Assembly: GCA_002746535.1 (NCBI GenBank)
Contig: NVWA01000017.1
Coordinates: 1 to 64,000, forward strand
Length of the DNA: 64,000 nucleotides
DNA from: Planctomycetota bacterium
Lineage (GTDB): Bacteria > Planctomycetota > GCA-2746535
Direction of reading: 5' to 3'
A model generated the notes under the pieces. The model worked only from the letters and a program-made list of their open reading frames with translations. It made no database searches and was not told the origin of the DNA. A program made the translations under genes and the position numbers. This document shows, in pieces, positions 24,479 through 34,560 of the stretch. Positions within the stretch are counted from its first letter, which is position 1, and each line of letters begins with the position of its first letter.

Positions 24479-27226
24479 ATGGCTAAGAAAAAGATAAAAG
24501 ATATTTCAAAATCTGAAATCAAGAAAATTTTAAAATCACATGAGAAGTGGATTGAATCTGGCGAAAGATCTGGAGAGAAAGCCGATTTCAGTTATACAGA
24601 TTTGAACGATGCGAATCTTAACAAAGCCAATTTATATGGTGCAAAACTTACTGGGGCACAACTAAAAAATGCAGATTTGAGAGATGCGATGTTGTATAAG
24701 GCGGACCTCAAGGGTGCAGATCTGAGCAATGCCAAACTCAACAATGCCAATCTTGATCAAAGCGTTTTGAATAATGCAAATCTAAGCGGTGCCAATCTCA
24801 GTAAGGCGAGTTTTACTGCTGCTAAATTGAGACGAGCAAATCTCAGCAAGGCGAATTTAAAGGGCGCCAGCTTCTTTTGTGCTAAATTTCACGGAGCAAA
24901 TCTGACAGATGTCCAGTTGCAAAAAGCCTATCTGCACAATGTGAATCTCTTCGAAGCAAATATATCAGGTTGGAATATTCAGGATGTGAAATGTGATTGT
25001 TATTATAACGATAAAGATGGTGATTTAAGGATACCCCTAAAGGGAGATTTAAAACCTGGCGCTTTGAAAGATATAAAAAACTATGCAGACGGTCAAGGTC
25101 AAGAGGTAGATATTTTTCTCGAGACAACAAATAAATTAGATTTGAAAGTGCCGAAAGCGAAAAGGGAAATTATCGCACGTGGCATTAAGAAGATTGAGCG
25201 TATACGTTATTTCTGGGGTGCACCAGATTCTCCGATGTCGGTAATTCTTAAGCTGCAAGTAGTAAATGAAATAATATTATCAGAATTATTGAACAAATCC
25301 TATTTAAAATCAGACTATAAAAATTATTATCCTGTGGCGCTTATTAACAATGAGTCCAGTAATGTGATTTTAACCGAACAGGTACTGTGTTTGTCGATTA
25401 AAGATCCAGATAAGGTATATATATGGACAAAAAAGTCAAAAGAATGGAAGTTATTCACTGATAGCGTTGATTGTTTTTTGAAATTAGAAGTTACAAACTT
25501 AAGTAAGAAAACTGTGGGACTTGTCTATCGCGAGCATGATGCAAAAGCTAAGGAATATTACGACAAGAAAAAATATAAAAAATCGATTGAACATTATCTT
25601 GCGGCTTATGAAATTTCAGAGTCCTTAGATGGGATTCATATTGGGGGCTGGTTCAGGGCTGCTGCTAGGGGCAAATTATGTAATATGATAGGCGCAAACT
25701 ACGACGAACTTTCACAAGAAGAATTATCACAGCACTATTATTTCAAAGCGTACAAACTGGGATCGTTCTCAGGCGTACTGAATTGGCTAGAGGGTCAGAT
25801 AGATGGCGATAAATTCACAGAAGCTTTAAGCGCCTTTCCTGGAATCGAAGAGTGTTTAAGGAATCCGGAAAACAATACACAATACAATAATAAGTATATT
25901 TATTTATATAAATGTGTCATTTTATTGCATACAAAAGATTATGCCGGAGTTAAGTCTTGCATTAAAAAGTATACGAAGTTTGCTGCACATGAGGATTGGC
26001 AGGCCTTGCTAGAGCGAATTGAGAAAATGTACGAAGATGATTCGACGGATTCAGTTCAAGATGTAATTGACCAGGTAAAAAACAAAATGAATTCTGTGAA
26101 AAAGGAGTCGAAAAAGACCAAGAAGGCGGTCAAGCCAAAGCTAAAAGAAAAAGTAAAATTGAAGGAGGCAAAAATTGTATCAGAAGCTGAGGCGCGGGAA
26201 ATTATTCAGCATATTAAAGGAACCTTGGAGTTAAAAGTACCTAAAGAGAAGGAACAATTGATCGTTGAAAATTATTTACGAATTGGGTCGGTCGGTCATT
26301 TTTGGGGTCAAGGTAATTTCATTTATTCTACCATTTTACGTATTCAATTGATAAACAAGGATATTTTAGAGGAGATATTAGAACTTGATTATGTAGAAAC
26401 CTATGACTACGAAGAATTTATGCCAATTGCCATAGTTGATAATCATAAGAGTGAAGATCAAGAGTATGGCATTGTTATTTGCCTTTCACTTAAGGATCCA
26501 AATAAAGTGTATATTTGGGAAATCGAGCAAAGTATTGATGAGTGGACATTTATTGCAGATAGTATCGAGGATTTCACAAAATTAAAACTCACATATTCAG
26601 ATGAGAAGTCGCCCGAGCATTTATGTGCTGAATATAATTCCTCAATGCGGAAATATAACAATGAACGCGAATTTGACAAAGCAGTTGAATGTGGTCTATT
26701 GGTGCATGATCTCACCCAATCCATTTCTGGAGTGCATATTTATGGTTTTAATGATGACTCGAGTCGTGCCACATTATGTAATAAAATAGGTATTTTATAT
26801 TGTGAACTGAATCAAAGGGATTTGGCCCTGCCGTATTATTTCGAGTCCTATGAACTTGGAGATAATCACGGTATATTAAATTGGATTTTAGCAAAGATAC
26901 TTTTAGGCGGTTATGCTGAAGTATTGAAAATGGTGACTGTTGTTGAGAAAGCTTCTGAGGTGGGTGGTTATTCAATTAATAATATAAGATTCATTCACAT
27001 ATATAAGTGTATAACTTATCTATGTATGGAAGACTATGCTGCCGTTAAGTTATGTTTTAAGCACGGTATGTCGTTTGATGCGGAGCATGATTGGTTTGAA
27101 TTGTTAATTCACATGGAGCTAGTTTATGAAAACGAATCGATACCAGATGCGGCGCAAAAGTACTTTGATGAGGCAAAGAGTCACTTTAATAGAAGAAAAA
27201 AGATTCAAATCGAGTATCATCAATAA
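24479..27226 (+). CDS. Pentapeptide-repeat protein with duplicated SUKH-like and TPR-like modules
   Basis: ATG at 24479 is preferred (AAGGAAG 9 bases upstream); a GTG six bases earlier is in frame. Residues 37-164 hold about 25 pentapeptide repeats (A-N/D-L pattern, such as ANLSGANLSKA), expected to form a right-handed beta-helix. Two homologous modules of about 300 residues follow. Each begins LxLKVPK, has a SUKH/SMI1-like core (YPVALINN, LSIKDPDKVYIW and PIAIVDN, LSLKDPNKVYIW) and ends in TPR-like helices (YYFKAYKLGSFSGVLNWL and YYFESYELGDNHGILNWI). A Lys-rich linker separates them. SUKH domains are often immunity proteins; a role in binding or neutralising protein partners is inferred. Cytoplasmic. 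Confidence 0.7.
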   Translation: MAKKKIKDISKSEIKKILKSHEKWIESGERSGEKADFSYTDLNDANLNKANLYGAKLTGAQLKNADLRDAMLYKADLKGADLSNAKLNNANLDQSVLNNANLSGANLSKASFTAAKLRRANLSKANLKGASFFCAKFHGANLTDVQLQKAYLHNVNLFEANISGWNIQDVKCDCYYNDKDGDLRIPLKGDLKPGALKDIKNYADGQGQEVDIFLETTNKLDLKVPKAKREIIARGIKKIERIRYFWGAPDSPMSVILKLQVVNEIILSELLNKSYLKSDYKNYYPVALINNESSNVILTEQVLCLSIKDPDKVYIWTKKSKEWKLFTDSVDCFLKLEVTNLSKKTVGLVYREHDAKAKEYYDKKKYKKSIEHYLAAYEISESLDGIHIGGWFRAAARGKLCNMIGANYDELSQEELSQHYYFKAYKLGSFSGVLNWLEGQIDGDKFTEALSAFPGIEECLRNPENNTQYNNKYIYLYKCVILLHTKDYAGVKSCIKKYTKFAAHEDWQALLERIEKMYEDDSTDSVQDVIDQVKNKMNSVKKESKKTKKAVKPKLKEKVKLKEAKIVSEAEAREIIQHIKGTLELKVPKEKEQLIVENYLRIGSVGHFWGQGNFIYSTILRIQLINKDILEEILELDYVETYDYEEFMPIAIVDNHKSEDQEYGIVICLSLKDPNKVYIWEIEQSIDEWTFIADSIEDFTKLKLTYSDEKSPEHLCAEYNSSMRKYNNEREFDKAVECGLLVHDLTQSISGVHIYGFNDDSSRATLCNKIGILYCELNQRDLALPYYFESYELGDNHGILNWILAKILLGGYAEVLKMVTVVEKASEVGGYSINNIRFIHIYKCITYLCMEDYAAVKLCFKHGMSFDAEHDWFELLIHMELVYENESIPDAAQKYFDEAKSHFNRRKKIQIEYHQ

Positions 27227-27234
27227 CAATAATA

Positions 27235-27266
27235 CATTTGTTTACTTTCAAAGTAAATATTGAATG
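27235..27266. repeat. Inverted repeat after the pentapeptide gene
   Basis: TTTACTTT-C-AAAGTAAA flanked by partly matching CATTTG and TATTGAATG. It lies 9 bases after the stop at 27226 and could help end transcription, although no T-run follows. Confidence 0.4.
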
Positions 27267-27508
27267 TCTTATCACCGACATTTTATATGTTTTCTTTTTG
27301 ATAGATATTGTGATATTATGTCTTTTTATTCTTTATTTCATTGGGAAAGCTCTAGATCAATGTTTGTTTTAAAATTGAATCTTATTATAAGAAATAAATA
27401 CCGGTCAGTTTTATCCAAAATTATGAAAATTTCGCTCAATTGAATGAATTTGTTTGATGCATATAATACAGGAACTTATAAAAAAAATACATAGAAAGTT
27501 AATCGGTA

Positions 27509-30500
27509 GTGAACAAGTTCGATTCAATGAAACTTCTGGGAAATCTAGCTATAGAAAAAGGCTGGATGACAATGGAACAGTTACAGCTTGTTATTAGTGA
27601 CCAAAAAATATCCTATGCACAAATAGGTGAGATTTTAGTTAATAAAAAAATACTTAAGCAAAACCAATTAGACGAACTATTGGATATTCATGAGGCAAGA
27701 GTGTTTTATATTGATGAAATACTATTTGGTAAAATTGCTGTACATAATAATTTTATTGATCAAAAAATAATTGATTCAGCTCTCTCTAAACAAAAAAAAA
27801 TCAATGAATCAGAAAAGATCAAAAAAACTATCGGTGAGATTTTATTAGAAGCAGGACAATTAACTCAACAGCAGTGTGATGCAATTTTAAAAGCACAGAA
27901 TCGATTGGCACAAAAAAAAGAAGGACAGGAAAATGTTATCGTAAAATGTCCCAAATGTTCAGAAAGTTATCCCGTACAGGATCCCGATAGAAATAGAAAA
28001 CTTCGTTGTGGAGCCTGTAGATTTGTCTTTGAAATTCGTCCATTAGAAGTATCCTTATTATCAGAAAAAAATATACCAACAATATTAAGTGATTCTTCAA
28101 AATCTGATACTCAATCAGACCAGTTGTCGGCTAGCGAGAATGAAACGATAGAATCCTCAAGATCTTCAACTTGGAATCAATCAAAAGAACCTACCATTGC
28201 TTCTGGCTCAGAAAAAACTCTTGATCCGCCACCCACAATATATGGCGATAAAATTATTCATAGTTCAGAACATTTAGCAAAGACGACTTCTGATGAGGAT
28301 GTGGCAATAGATTCTATAAAGTCTGACGACAGTGAACAGTCCAGCGAGCCTACAATTGATTCTAGCACATGGAAGACAACTTCAAACGATAACGAAACAT
28401 TAGATTCTTTGAATTCTAGTAACAGGGATCATTATGAACTTTCAACTAAAGGATATGATTCTGATGTCACTCAGGATTCACCTTCTGAACCCAAAATTCG
28501 CGCGGCAAAATTTAATATTAATCACGGAGTTTCTTTGTATGATTTTCTTAAAAAAGAAAAAATAGTCCCCAATGCAGATCTCTCAGGATCGACCTCTGAG
28601 ATACTTGCATCCAGTTATTCTGCTCGATATTATGTGGGAGACGAAATCGCAAGAGGAGGCATGGGTGCTATTCTCAAAACAAGAGATTTAAATATTCGTC
28701 GTAATATAGTGACTAAAGTTCTTTTGAATAAACGTTCATCATCTTCAGTTGTACGTTTCTTGGAAGAAGGACAAATCACAGGACAACTTCAACATCCAAA
28801 TATTCCTCCCATTTATGATCTGGGAATTAATGAAGAAGACAAAATATTTTTTACCATGAAACTTATCAAAGGTGATACATTACACAGAATACTCTATGGG
28901 CTAAAAGAAAAAGATCCTGAATATGTTCAAAAGTACCCCGTGACAGCTTTGATTGATATTATAATAAAAGTGTGTGATGCTCTTTCTTATTCTCACAGTA
29001 AGAGGGTGATTCACCGAGATATAAAGCCAGATAATATAATGGTCGGAGAATTTGGTGAAGTTCTTTTAATGGATTGGGGTCTTGCTAAGATTCTAGGAAG
29101 AAAAGAAGAAGAGATCGAAGATTTGGTCGATCCTGTTTCTAGTGTTCGATCTATTAGTGAAACTTTGCAAACCATTCAGGGTACCGCTGCCGGCACTCCC
29201 TCTTTTATGGCACCGGAACAAGCTCAGGGTAAAATTGATCATCTCGATCAGACTACCGATGTCTATGGTATCGGAGCCGTTCTTTATTGTTGTTTAGCTT
29301 TTCACCCTCCTGTAGAAGGGGAAAATGTGCAAATAAAACTATTGAAAACAGCACAGGGCAAGACGACACCTTTAGCCGAAAATATTCCATCAGAATTAAG
29401 AGCCATCGTTCAAAAAGCGATTGCCTTAAAGCAGGAAAATCGTTTTCAGAGTATTAGTGAATTTGCAAAGGATCTTTTCAATTATCAAAAAGGTTTTTCG
29501 GTATCAGCAAAAACAGATTCACTTTTAGAGTTATTTTCAAAATTGATCAAAAGAAACAAAGCTTTGAGTTCTGGTATTTTAATTGCCGTAATGGCTTTGA
29601 TCACAGGATTTGCCATGACTGCCTGGCAATTTGCTGAATTAAAAAAAGAGCAGGTGGCAAGGAATGAAGATAATAGAATTTCAGCTCCCAAAGTTTTAGC
29701 CGTTGCCCAACGTGCTATTCTAAATAAAGATTTTGAGGCAGCTCTGTTAAATGCTAATATTGCCATTGACTATGATCCAGAATTATCGGCAGCTTATTTA
29801 TTAAAAGCTCAATTATTAATTCATAGCAGGAAGTTCCAGAAGGCAATATCTCCCTTAAAAAGCAGATTAAAAATTAAAGAAGATAACAATACTGAAAAGC
29901 TTTTGGAATTATGTCAAAAAACATTAGCAAGCAAATTGAGTCCTGAATTTTCTGTTTCCTTTGCAGAAATTTTTGAAATACAAAATATGCATTTAATTGC
30001 GATTTCATTTACCGTTTCAAGTAAAAAACAATTTCAAATTTATAAAAAAAGAATCGAAGTTAATTTTCCCGGTAGTACTTTTAGCAAGTATCAAAATGGA
30101 AAATTGACGTTGAATTTTAATCTTAGATCAACCCATAATGTTGATGATCTTTCTGCCTTGAGAGGAATTCCTTTAAACGAGATTACTTTTATGAATTGTA
30201 AAAATTTACGAGATCTGTCTCCATTAGACTCTCTACCTTTGTATAAATTGAACTTTTCGATATGTCCCGCTTTAAAAGACATCTCTCCATTAAAAAATTT
30301 GAAACTAAAATGGCTTGATTTAACAGGTACTAAGGTCGTAGATATTTCTCCTTTAAAAGGCATGTTGCTGGAGAATTTACATATAAATAGCTCGCCTGTC
30401 AGTGACATTACTCCGTTAAAAGGGATGCCACTAAAATCCTTAACCTTGTATGGAACCAAAATTACAACTTTGGAAGCAATAAAAGGGATGCCTCTCGAGT

Positions 30501-31105
30501 TTCTTCAAGTTACTGGACCTTCTGATAATGTAACTCCCATTGATCTTTCTCCCTTAAAAGGAATGCTTTTGAAAACTCTAGTTCTTTATGGGTTTCACCC
30601 TCGTGACATTTCTGTTTTAAAAGGTATGCCGTTAACGCAAGTTGAATTAACAGGATCGTTTAGAGATCTTACCCCTTTAAAAGGTATGAAATTATGGCGA
30701 GTGAGAATAAGCTACTCTTTGGTAACTGATATTTCTATCCTCAAAGGCATGCCTATTAGATATTTAATTTTAAGCAAAAATAAAATTAAAAATATTTCTC
30801 CTTTAAAAGGTATGATGTTAACGTCTTTAGAATTAAATGATACTCTCATCACAGATATATCACCTTTGGCAGGTATGCCTTTAATACGACTTGATATTGG
30901 GCATTGCAATATGCTAAAGAAATTGAAACCTTTATCGACATTGATAAAACTGGAAGATTTGTGTCTACCAGAACATATGCGTAAAAGTGATCTTAGCTTT
31001 TTGAAAAAGCTACCTTCATTAAAAAAAATTGGGTTTGGTCAAATACATGAAACTCAAAAGGTATCTATTTTTTGGAAAAATAGAAATAAGCCCGCAGAGC
31101 CATAA
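27509..31105 (+). CDS. Serine/threonine protein kinase with zinc ribbon, membrane helix, TPR and leucine-rich repeats
   Basis: A 1,198-residue receptor-like kinase (GTG start). Residues 5-135 contain two helical repeats like the N-terminal domain of PilB/GspE (GEILVNKKILKQNQLDELL). An MJ0042-type zinc ribbon CPKC...CGAC lies at about 146-170, then a Ser/Thr-rich linker. The kinase domain (370-655) has a Gly loop GDEIARGGMGA, catalytic Lys in VTKVLL, VIHRDIKPDN, MDWG in place of DFG, and FMAPEQ. A membrane helix (688-710) leads to a TPR-like segment and about twelve leucine-rich repeats (SPLKGMPL-type) at 880-1170. The repeats should sense envelope ligands while the kinase acts in the cytoplasm. 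It is transcribed alone. Confidence 0.9.
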   Translation: MNKFDSMKLLGNLAIEKGWMTMEQLQLVISDQKISYAQIGEILVNKKILKQNQLDELLDIHEARVFYIDEILFGKIAVHNNFIDQKIIDSALSKQKKINESEKIKKTIGEILLEAGQLTQQQCDAILKAQNRLAQKKEGQENVIVKCPKCSESYPVQDPDRNRKLRCGACRFVFEIRPLEVSLLSEKNIPTILSDSSKSDTQSDQLSASENETIESSRSSTWNQSKEPTIASGSEKTLDPPPTIYGDKIIHSSEHLAKTTSDEDVAIDSIKSDDSEQSSEPTIDSSTWKTTSNDNETLDSLNSSNRDHYELSTKGYDSDVTQDSPSEPKIRAAKFNINHGVSLYDFLKKEKIVPNADLSGSTSEILASSYSARYYVGDEIARGGMGAILKTRDLNIRRNIVTKVLLNKRSSSSVVRFLEEGQITGQLQHPNIPPIYDLGINEEDKIFFTMKLIKGDTLHRILYGLKEKDPEYVQKYPVTALIDIIIKVCDALSYSHSKRVIHRDIKPDNIMVGEFGEVLLMDWGLAKILGRKEEEIEDLVDPVSSVRSISETLQTIQGTAAGTPSFMAPEQAQGKIDHLDQTTDVYGIGAVLYCCLAFHPPVEGENVQIKLLKTAQGKTTPLAENIPSELRAIVQKAIALKQENRFQSISEFAKDLFNYQKGFSVSAKTDSLLELFSKLIKRNKALSSGILIAVMALITGFAMTAWQFAELKKEQVARNEDNRISAPKVLAVAQRAILNKDFEAALLNANIAIDYDPELSAAYLLKAQLLIHSRKFQKAISPLKSRLKIKEDNNTEKLLELCQKTLASKLSPEFSVSFAEIFEIQNMHLIAISFTVSSKKQFQIYKKRIEVNFPGSTFSKYQNGKLTLNFNLRSTHNVDDLSALRGIPLNEITFMNCKNLRDLSPLDSLPLYKLNFSICPALKDISPLKNLKLKWLDLTGTKVVDISPLKGMLLENLHINSSPVSDITPLKGMPLKSLTLYGTKITTLEAIKGMPLEFLQVTGPSDNVTPIDLSPLKGMLLKTLVLYGFHPRDISVLKGMPLTQVELTGSFRDLTPLKGMKLWRVRISYSLVTDISILKGMPIRYLILSKNKIKNISPLKGMMLTSLELNDTLITDISPLAGMPLIRLDIGHCNMLKKLKPLSTLIKLEDLCLPEHMRKSDLSFLKKLPSLKKIGFGQIHETQKVSIFWKNRNKPAEP

Positions 31106-31111
31106 TAAAAA

Positions 31112-31240
31112 TCTTACCCGATTTTCACGTTATATTGCCTTAGATAGTGTCAGGTTTCTAAAGAACTATAAAGAACTTTTGAAATTTCATCTAATCAATT
31201 TATCAAACACTTAGTATAAACTTTTCAATACTCAGACGCG
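31112..31240 (+). repeat. Family A two-hairpin repeat, copy 2
   Basis: CCGATTTTCACGTTATATTG, TAGATAGTGTCAGGTTTC and ACTCAGACGCGAGGGCGATGG. It begins a few bases after the kinase stop and shares the CTCAGACGC tail seen at 2738, 24393 and 32347. Confidence 0.65.
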
Positions 31241-31266
31241 AGGGCGATGGTTGTGGAGTGAATAAG

Positions 31267-31521
31267 CTATTTATTTTGTGCTCCTTTTAATTTTGATATT
31301 TGTTTAGTTAGAGCTTTGTTCTTTTTCTTTTCATCTTTTAATAGATCGTGTGAGAGTCTCAACTCATGTTTAAGTTGATCTCTTTCTTTGGTTGTTATTG
31401 ACAGACGTGATGCCATTGCATCTGCCTTAATTTGGAGTTCTTCTTCTCGATTATAGCAACCAGTAAATTGAATTGAGATGATAAATAGTATAATTATTGA
31501 AATGAATTTATTACTTCGCAT
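31267..31521 (-). CDS. Small coiled-coil lipoprotein
   Basis: An 84-residue protein with a type II signal peptide: hydrophobic core then lipobox FTGC (Cys22), so it should be lipid-anchored in the envelope. The mature part is a heptad-like, Lys/Glu-rich helix (ADAMASRLSITTKERDQLKH onward), a likely coiled coil similar in size to small structural lipoproteins such as Lpp. No specific family is recognised. It is convergent with the kinase gene. Confidence 0.7.
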   Translation of the reverse strand: MRSNKFISIIILFIISIQFTGCYNREEELQIKADAMASRLSITTKERDQLKHELRLSHDLLKDEKKKNKALTKQISKLKGAQNK

Positions 31522-31707
31522 TAATATTTCCCATTTAATAAAACTATAAGCTTAGTGTGTAGATTGTTTTAAGATATTACAATTAATTCAATAAATTATA
31601 ATTTAGATCGCTTTGTATTAATCTCAGCCCTTATGTAAGCTACTAACTGCATGAATTTTCTAGCCCTATTTTAAAGGGCAACTGAATTCAATTTGTAGTG
31701 AGACTAA

Positions 31708-32142
31708 TTACTTCTTTTTTTCTTCTTTTGGTTTCAAACATTTGTCGCATTTAAAAACATTTTTTTCGGCTTTAAATCCTAATGATTTAATTTTCGCTAT
31801 TACTTTATCTGTTGAATCTTTTTCCTTTTTAAATTCAATAAAAGCGGTTCCCTTTTTAAAAGAGACTGAGACTTCTTTAACGTTTTTAACTTCTTTTAAT
31901 GCTTTCGTTACATTAGAAGCGCAACCTCCACATGTCATGCCTGTTACTTTAAGATTGAGTTTATTTTTTGATGCTTTTTTGCAACACTCTTTAGTCTCTG
32001 AAATTTTGCTCTTGTTAGGTTTTTTCGATAGAGGCTTGGAAGATTCACTACTAAAGGCCGACATTGTCGAAAAGATAAATGTAATTAGAATAGTATAGAT
32101 CACCATAGAAGTTGTCAGTTTTGATTTATTAATTGTTTTCAT
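31708..32142 (-). CDS. Exported heavy-metal-associated (HMA) domain protein
   Basis: A 144-residue protein with an N-terminal hydrophobic signal (SMVIYTILITFIFSTMSAFS). The HMA domain spans about 62-128 with the metal-binding GMTCGGC (Cys71, Cys74). Additional Cys pairs occur at CC (53-54) and CDKC near the end. The domain binds soft metals such as copper or mercury and passes them to partner proteins. Export suggests a periplasmic metal scavenger like MerP. No transporter or regulator gene is adjacent. Confidence 0.85.
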   Translation of the reverse strand: MKTINKSKLTTSMVIYTILITFIFSTMSAFSSESSKPLSKKPNKSKISETKECCKKASKNKLNLKVTGMTCGGCASNVTKALKEVKNVKEVSVSFKKGTAFIEFKKEKDSTDKVIAKIKSLGFKAEKNVFKCDKCLKPKEEKKK

Positions 32143-32214
32143 TTATTTCTCCTAAATTAGTTAATTGATTATTATAGACTTTACAAGACTGATGTTAATT
32201 TTTAATAACCTCGT

Positions 32215-32345
32215 AAAATCAAAATATCATCTTACTCGAATTTTGCATTAAATCGCCTTAGAAACCACCACATTCTGAAAAGCTAAAAAGAATTTTTGAA
32301 ATCTCATCTAATCATTTTACCAAACACCAATAGAATCTATTCAAA
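32215..32345 (+). repeat. Family A two-hairpin repeat, copy 3
   Basis: CTCGAATTTTGCATTAAATCG, CACCACATTCTGAAAAGC and TTTTTGAAATCTCATC, followed by CAAAACTCAGACGAGTGG. The first stem here has one mismatch. Confidence 0.65.
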
Positions 32346-32398
32346 ACTCAGACGAGTGGATGATTTTTGAGTGGGGTAATAGTAGGGGAGTGAAGTGA

Positions 32399-32653
32399 TT
32401 ATTCTGATTGATCACCAGGACAAGTAAACCATTCTGGATATCCTGTACAATTATCAAATGTATTGATTTAAGGTTCACCATATTGATCGCAACACCAATC
32501 ATGAAATGATGCGTATTCATCACTTGGTAATATAAATTGTTTCCAATTTGAAGTTTCTTCTGATTCAATATCATCTCTACCACATTGAAAGAAGTCATTT
32601 AGAATATCTATTGGTGGGAAGCAATTAAAGTTTCTGATAATTTCAAATGACAT
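32399..32653 (-). pseudogene. Small protein gene with an internal in-frame stop
   Basis: From ATG at 32653 the frame gives 61 residues ending DWCCDQYGEP, then TAA at 32470-32468. The same frame continues with protein-like sequence (INTFDNCTGYPEWFTCPGDQ) to a second TAA at 32401-32399. Cys, Trp and Pro in both parts suggest one original small Cys-rich protein of about 84 residues split by a nonsense change. If the first stop is natural, it is an intact 61-residue orphan at 32468-32653. No family is recognised. Confidence 0.5.
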
Positions 32654-32890
32654 GCCTTCAGATGCTATCTGTTTGGTCCCTTGGCGAGGGGCTGAGAATA
32701 TTATTGAAATATTATTTTTTATCTGACTTAGACAAATTTAATCTATGGGTAATAATTACACTTTTAAAGTGTGTAAAGTATTCTTATTATCGGAAAACGG
32801 TTAACTAATATAGTCGGCATGTATTATGCTGTAGGCGATTGAATCTAAATATATTTGAATTAAATATTAATATCCAAGGGGTTGCAATTA

Positions 32891-34213
32891 ATGTACTTTA
32901 AAATCAATCAAACATTTTCAATTTCATCAATAGCTTTAAAATTATTTAGAGAAAAAATTGTTGTAGGAAAAATAATATCCTTAATAATAATTCTGACACT
33001 TTTTATTAATAGTACACAATCGTTGTATGCTGAAAGAAAATCAAAATCGAAACATGAAAGCAAAACACAAATTTCTAAAGTATTGGAAGATATTCTAAAT
33101 AAAAAGGTTTCTTTTGATTTTAAAAATGCGTCGATTAAAGAGGGGATATTAAGCTTCTCTAAGCAAGCTGATATTCCTATTATTTTTAATAATAGCTTCT
33201 TAAAAAATAAAAGGATCGTTGCTAATTGTGCAAATTTAAAACTCACAAAAATGAAATTAATTAATGCATTGAAATATTTATTAAAAAGTTCCAACCAATG
33301 TTTTAAAATTAAGAAAAAAACTATTTTACTTACAACTAAATATTCAAGTCAGAATTTATTTATAACCCTTTATTCTTTGAATGAGCTAATTAATATATCA
33401 AATAAAAGTATGGAGAAATGGAGTAAAGGTGCTAACAAGGAAGGGTTTGATTTAGATAATATTAAAGAATTAATTCAAGAGAATATAGCGAAAGATTCTT
33501 GGGATACGGCACAGGGAACATCCATTGAAATTCTGAAAAATAAACTATTAATAATTCATAATTCTGATGTTCATGATGAAATTAATTCATTTCTAGAAAG
33601 TATGTTAAAGGTAGCTAAAGATTCACATGAAAATAAAATTAATGTTAAAGTTAGAAAATCAGTCCTTTATTCAGAAGAGGATAAGATATTAGAAAAAAAA
33701 TTAGATATTAAGAAATCTTTTAATTGGAAGAATGAAACACTGGAAAAGATCCTGGCGGATATTCAACATTCAGCTAAAATTTCAAATTTTATTATTGACC
33801 AAAACACTATTAAAAATTTGGGACCAACTAATATAAGCTTAAAGGTATCTGATTTATCCTTAAAACACACATTGAATATAGCATTGAATAAGTTAAGCTT
33901 AAATTATTCGATTGCTAATGGTGCCATTTATATAGGCAATCTACATCTGCTAACATTAGAGCAATATAACGTTAGAGACATATGTGTCTATGAAGACACA
34001 GAAGACGCGAATGGTCTCACACAAGATTATTTGAAAAATTTAATAATATCTAAATTAAACCGATCTTCATGGGAAAACAATAAAGGCACATCTATATATG
34101 AGTTTAATGGTCATTTGTTAATTACACAAACATTAGAAATGCATCAGCTCATTTTTAAATTTATTGAATTATTTAGAAAAGGAAAAGGTAGTCTTCCCGT
34201 AGAAAATAAATGA
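32891..34213 (+). CDS. Membrane-anchored protein with duplicated STN-like domains
   Basis: ATG at 32891 has AAGGGG 9 bases upstream and is preferred to the in-frame TTG at 32882. One hydrophobic segment (IISLIIILTLFINSTQSLYA) near residue 40 acts as signal or anchor. The rest is two copies of a unit: an STN/secretin-like short domain (FDFKNASIKEGILSFSKQA; FNWKNETLEKILADIQHSA) followed by a segment with ENIAKDSWDTAQGTSIE or SKLNRSSWENNKGTSIY and LLIIHNS or LLITQTL. STN domains are found at the N-termini of secretins and TonB receptors. This combination resembles planctomycete/lentisphaeral envelope proteins of unknown role. Confidence 0.65.
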   Translation: MYFKINQTFSISSIALKLFREKIVVGKIISLIIILTLFINSTQSLYAERKSKSKHESKTQISKVLEDILNKKVSFDFKNASIKEGILSFSKQADIPIIFNNSFLKNKRIVANCANLKLTKMKLINALKYLLKSSNQCFKIKKKTILLTTKYSSQNLFITLYSLNELINISNKSMEKWSKGANKEGFDLDNIKELIQENIAKDSWDTAQGTSIEILKNKLLIIHNSDVHDEINSFLESMLKVAKDSHENKINVKVRKSVLYSEEDKILEKKLDIKKSFNWKNETLEKILADIQHSAKISNFIIDQNTIKNLGPTNISLKVSDLSLKHTLNIALNKLSLNYSIANGAIYIGNLHLLTLEQYNVRDICVYEDTEDANGLTQDYLKNLIISKLNRSSWENNKGTSIYEFNGHLLITQTLEMHQLIFKFIELFRKGKGSLPVENK

Positions 34214-34278
34214 CTAGACGTTAGACTAGATTTTTACTATATAAATACTGTGAAAGAAGTTCAATTATCTACTCGAAA

Positions 34279-34400
34279 AATAATAATCTAACTCAATATT
34301 TACGATATATCGCCTTAGATTGCGTCACATTTACGAAAAGCTAGATAGGGTTTCTGAAATCTTGTCAGGTTAACTTGCCTAAAGATTTTGGTTGCTGATG
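34279..34400 (+). repeat. Family A two-hairpin repeat, copy 4
   Basis: CTCAATATTTACGATATATCG, GATTGCGTCACATTTACG and GGGTTTCTGAAATCTTG. Both arms of the first stem have changed relative to copy 1 and pair at five of six positions (CAATAT/ATATCG). Confidence 0.65.
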
Positions 34401-34450
34401 ACCAATGTGCTTTCTACCTAGCAAGTAAAATTCTGTTTACAGCACTTGTT

Positions 34451-34466
34451 GTTTTCAACCAGAAAC
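34451..34466 (+). promoter_or_regulatory. Conserved upstream motif of sigma fusion gene
   Basis: GTTTTCAACCAGAAAC ends 95 bases before the start codon. The identical 16 bases end 98 bases before the paralogue at 37119. It may be the promoter recognised by these sigma factors or simply shared ancestry of the upstream DNA. Confidence 0.45.
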
Positions 34467-34560
34467 TATTTTAAAATAATTTTAACTTTTTATATTTTCC
34501 TGTCACAGCAGTACGTTTAAATGTAATCTTGTTATAGGAAGGAAATTTATTGGTAGGACT

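Noticed and set aside
32341..32598. 85-codon minus-strand frame
   Set aside because: It overlaps the better-supported small gene at 32399-32653 in another frame and has poor protein-like composition.
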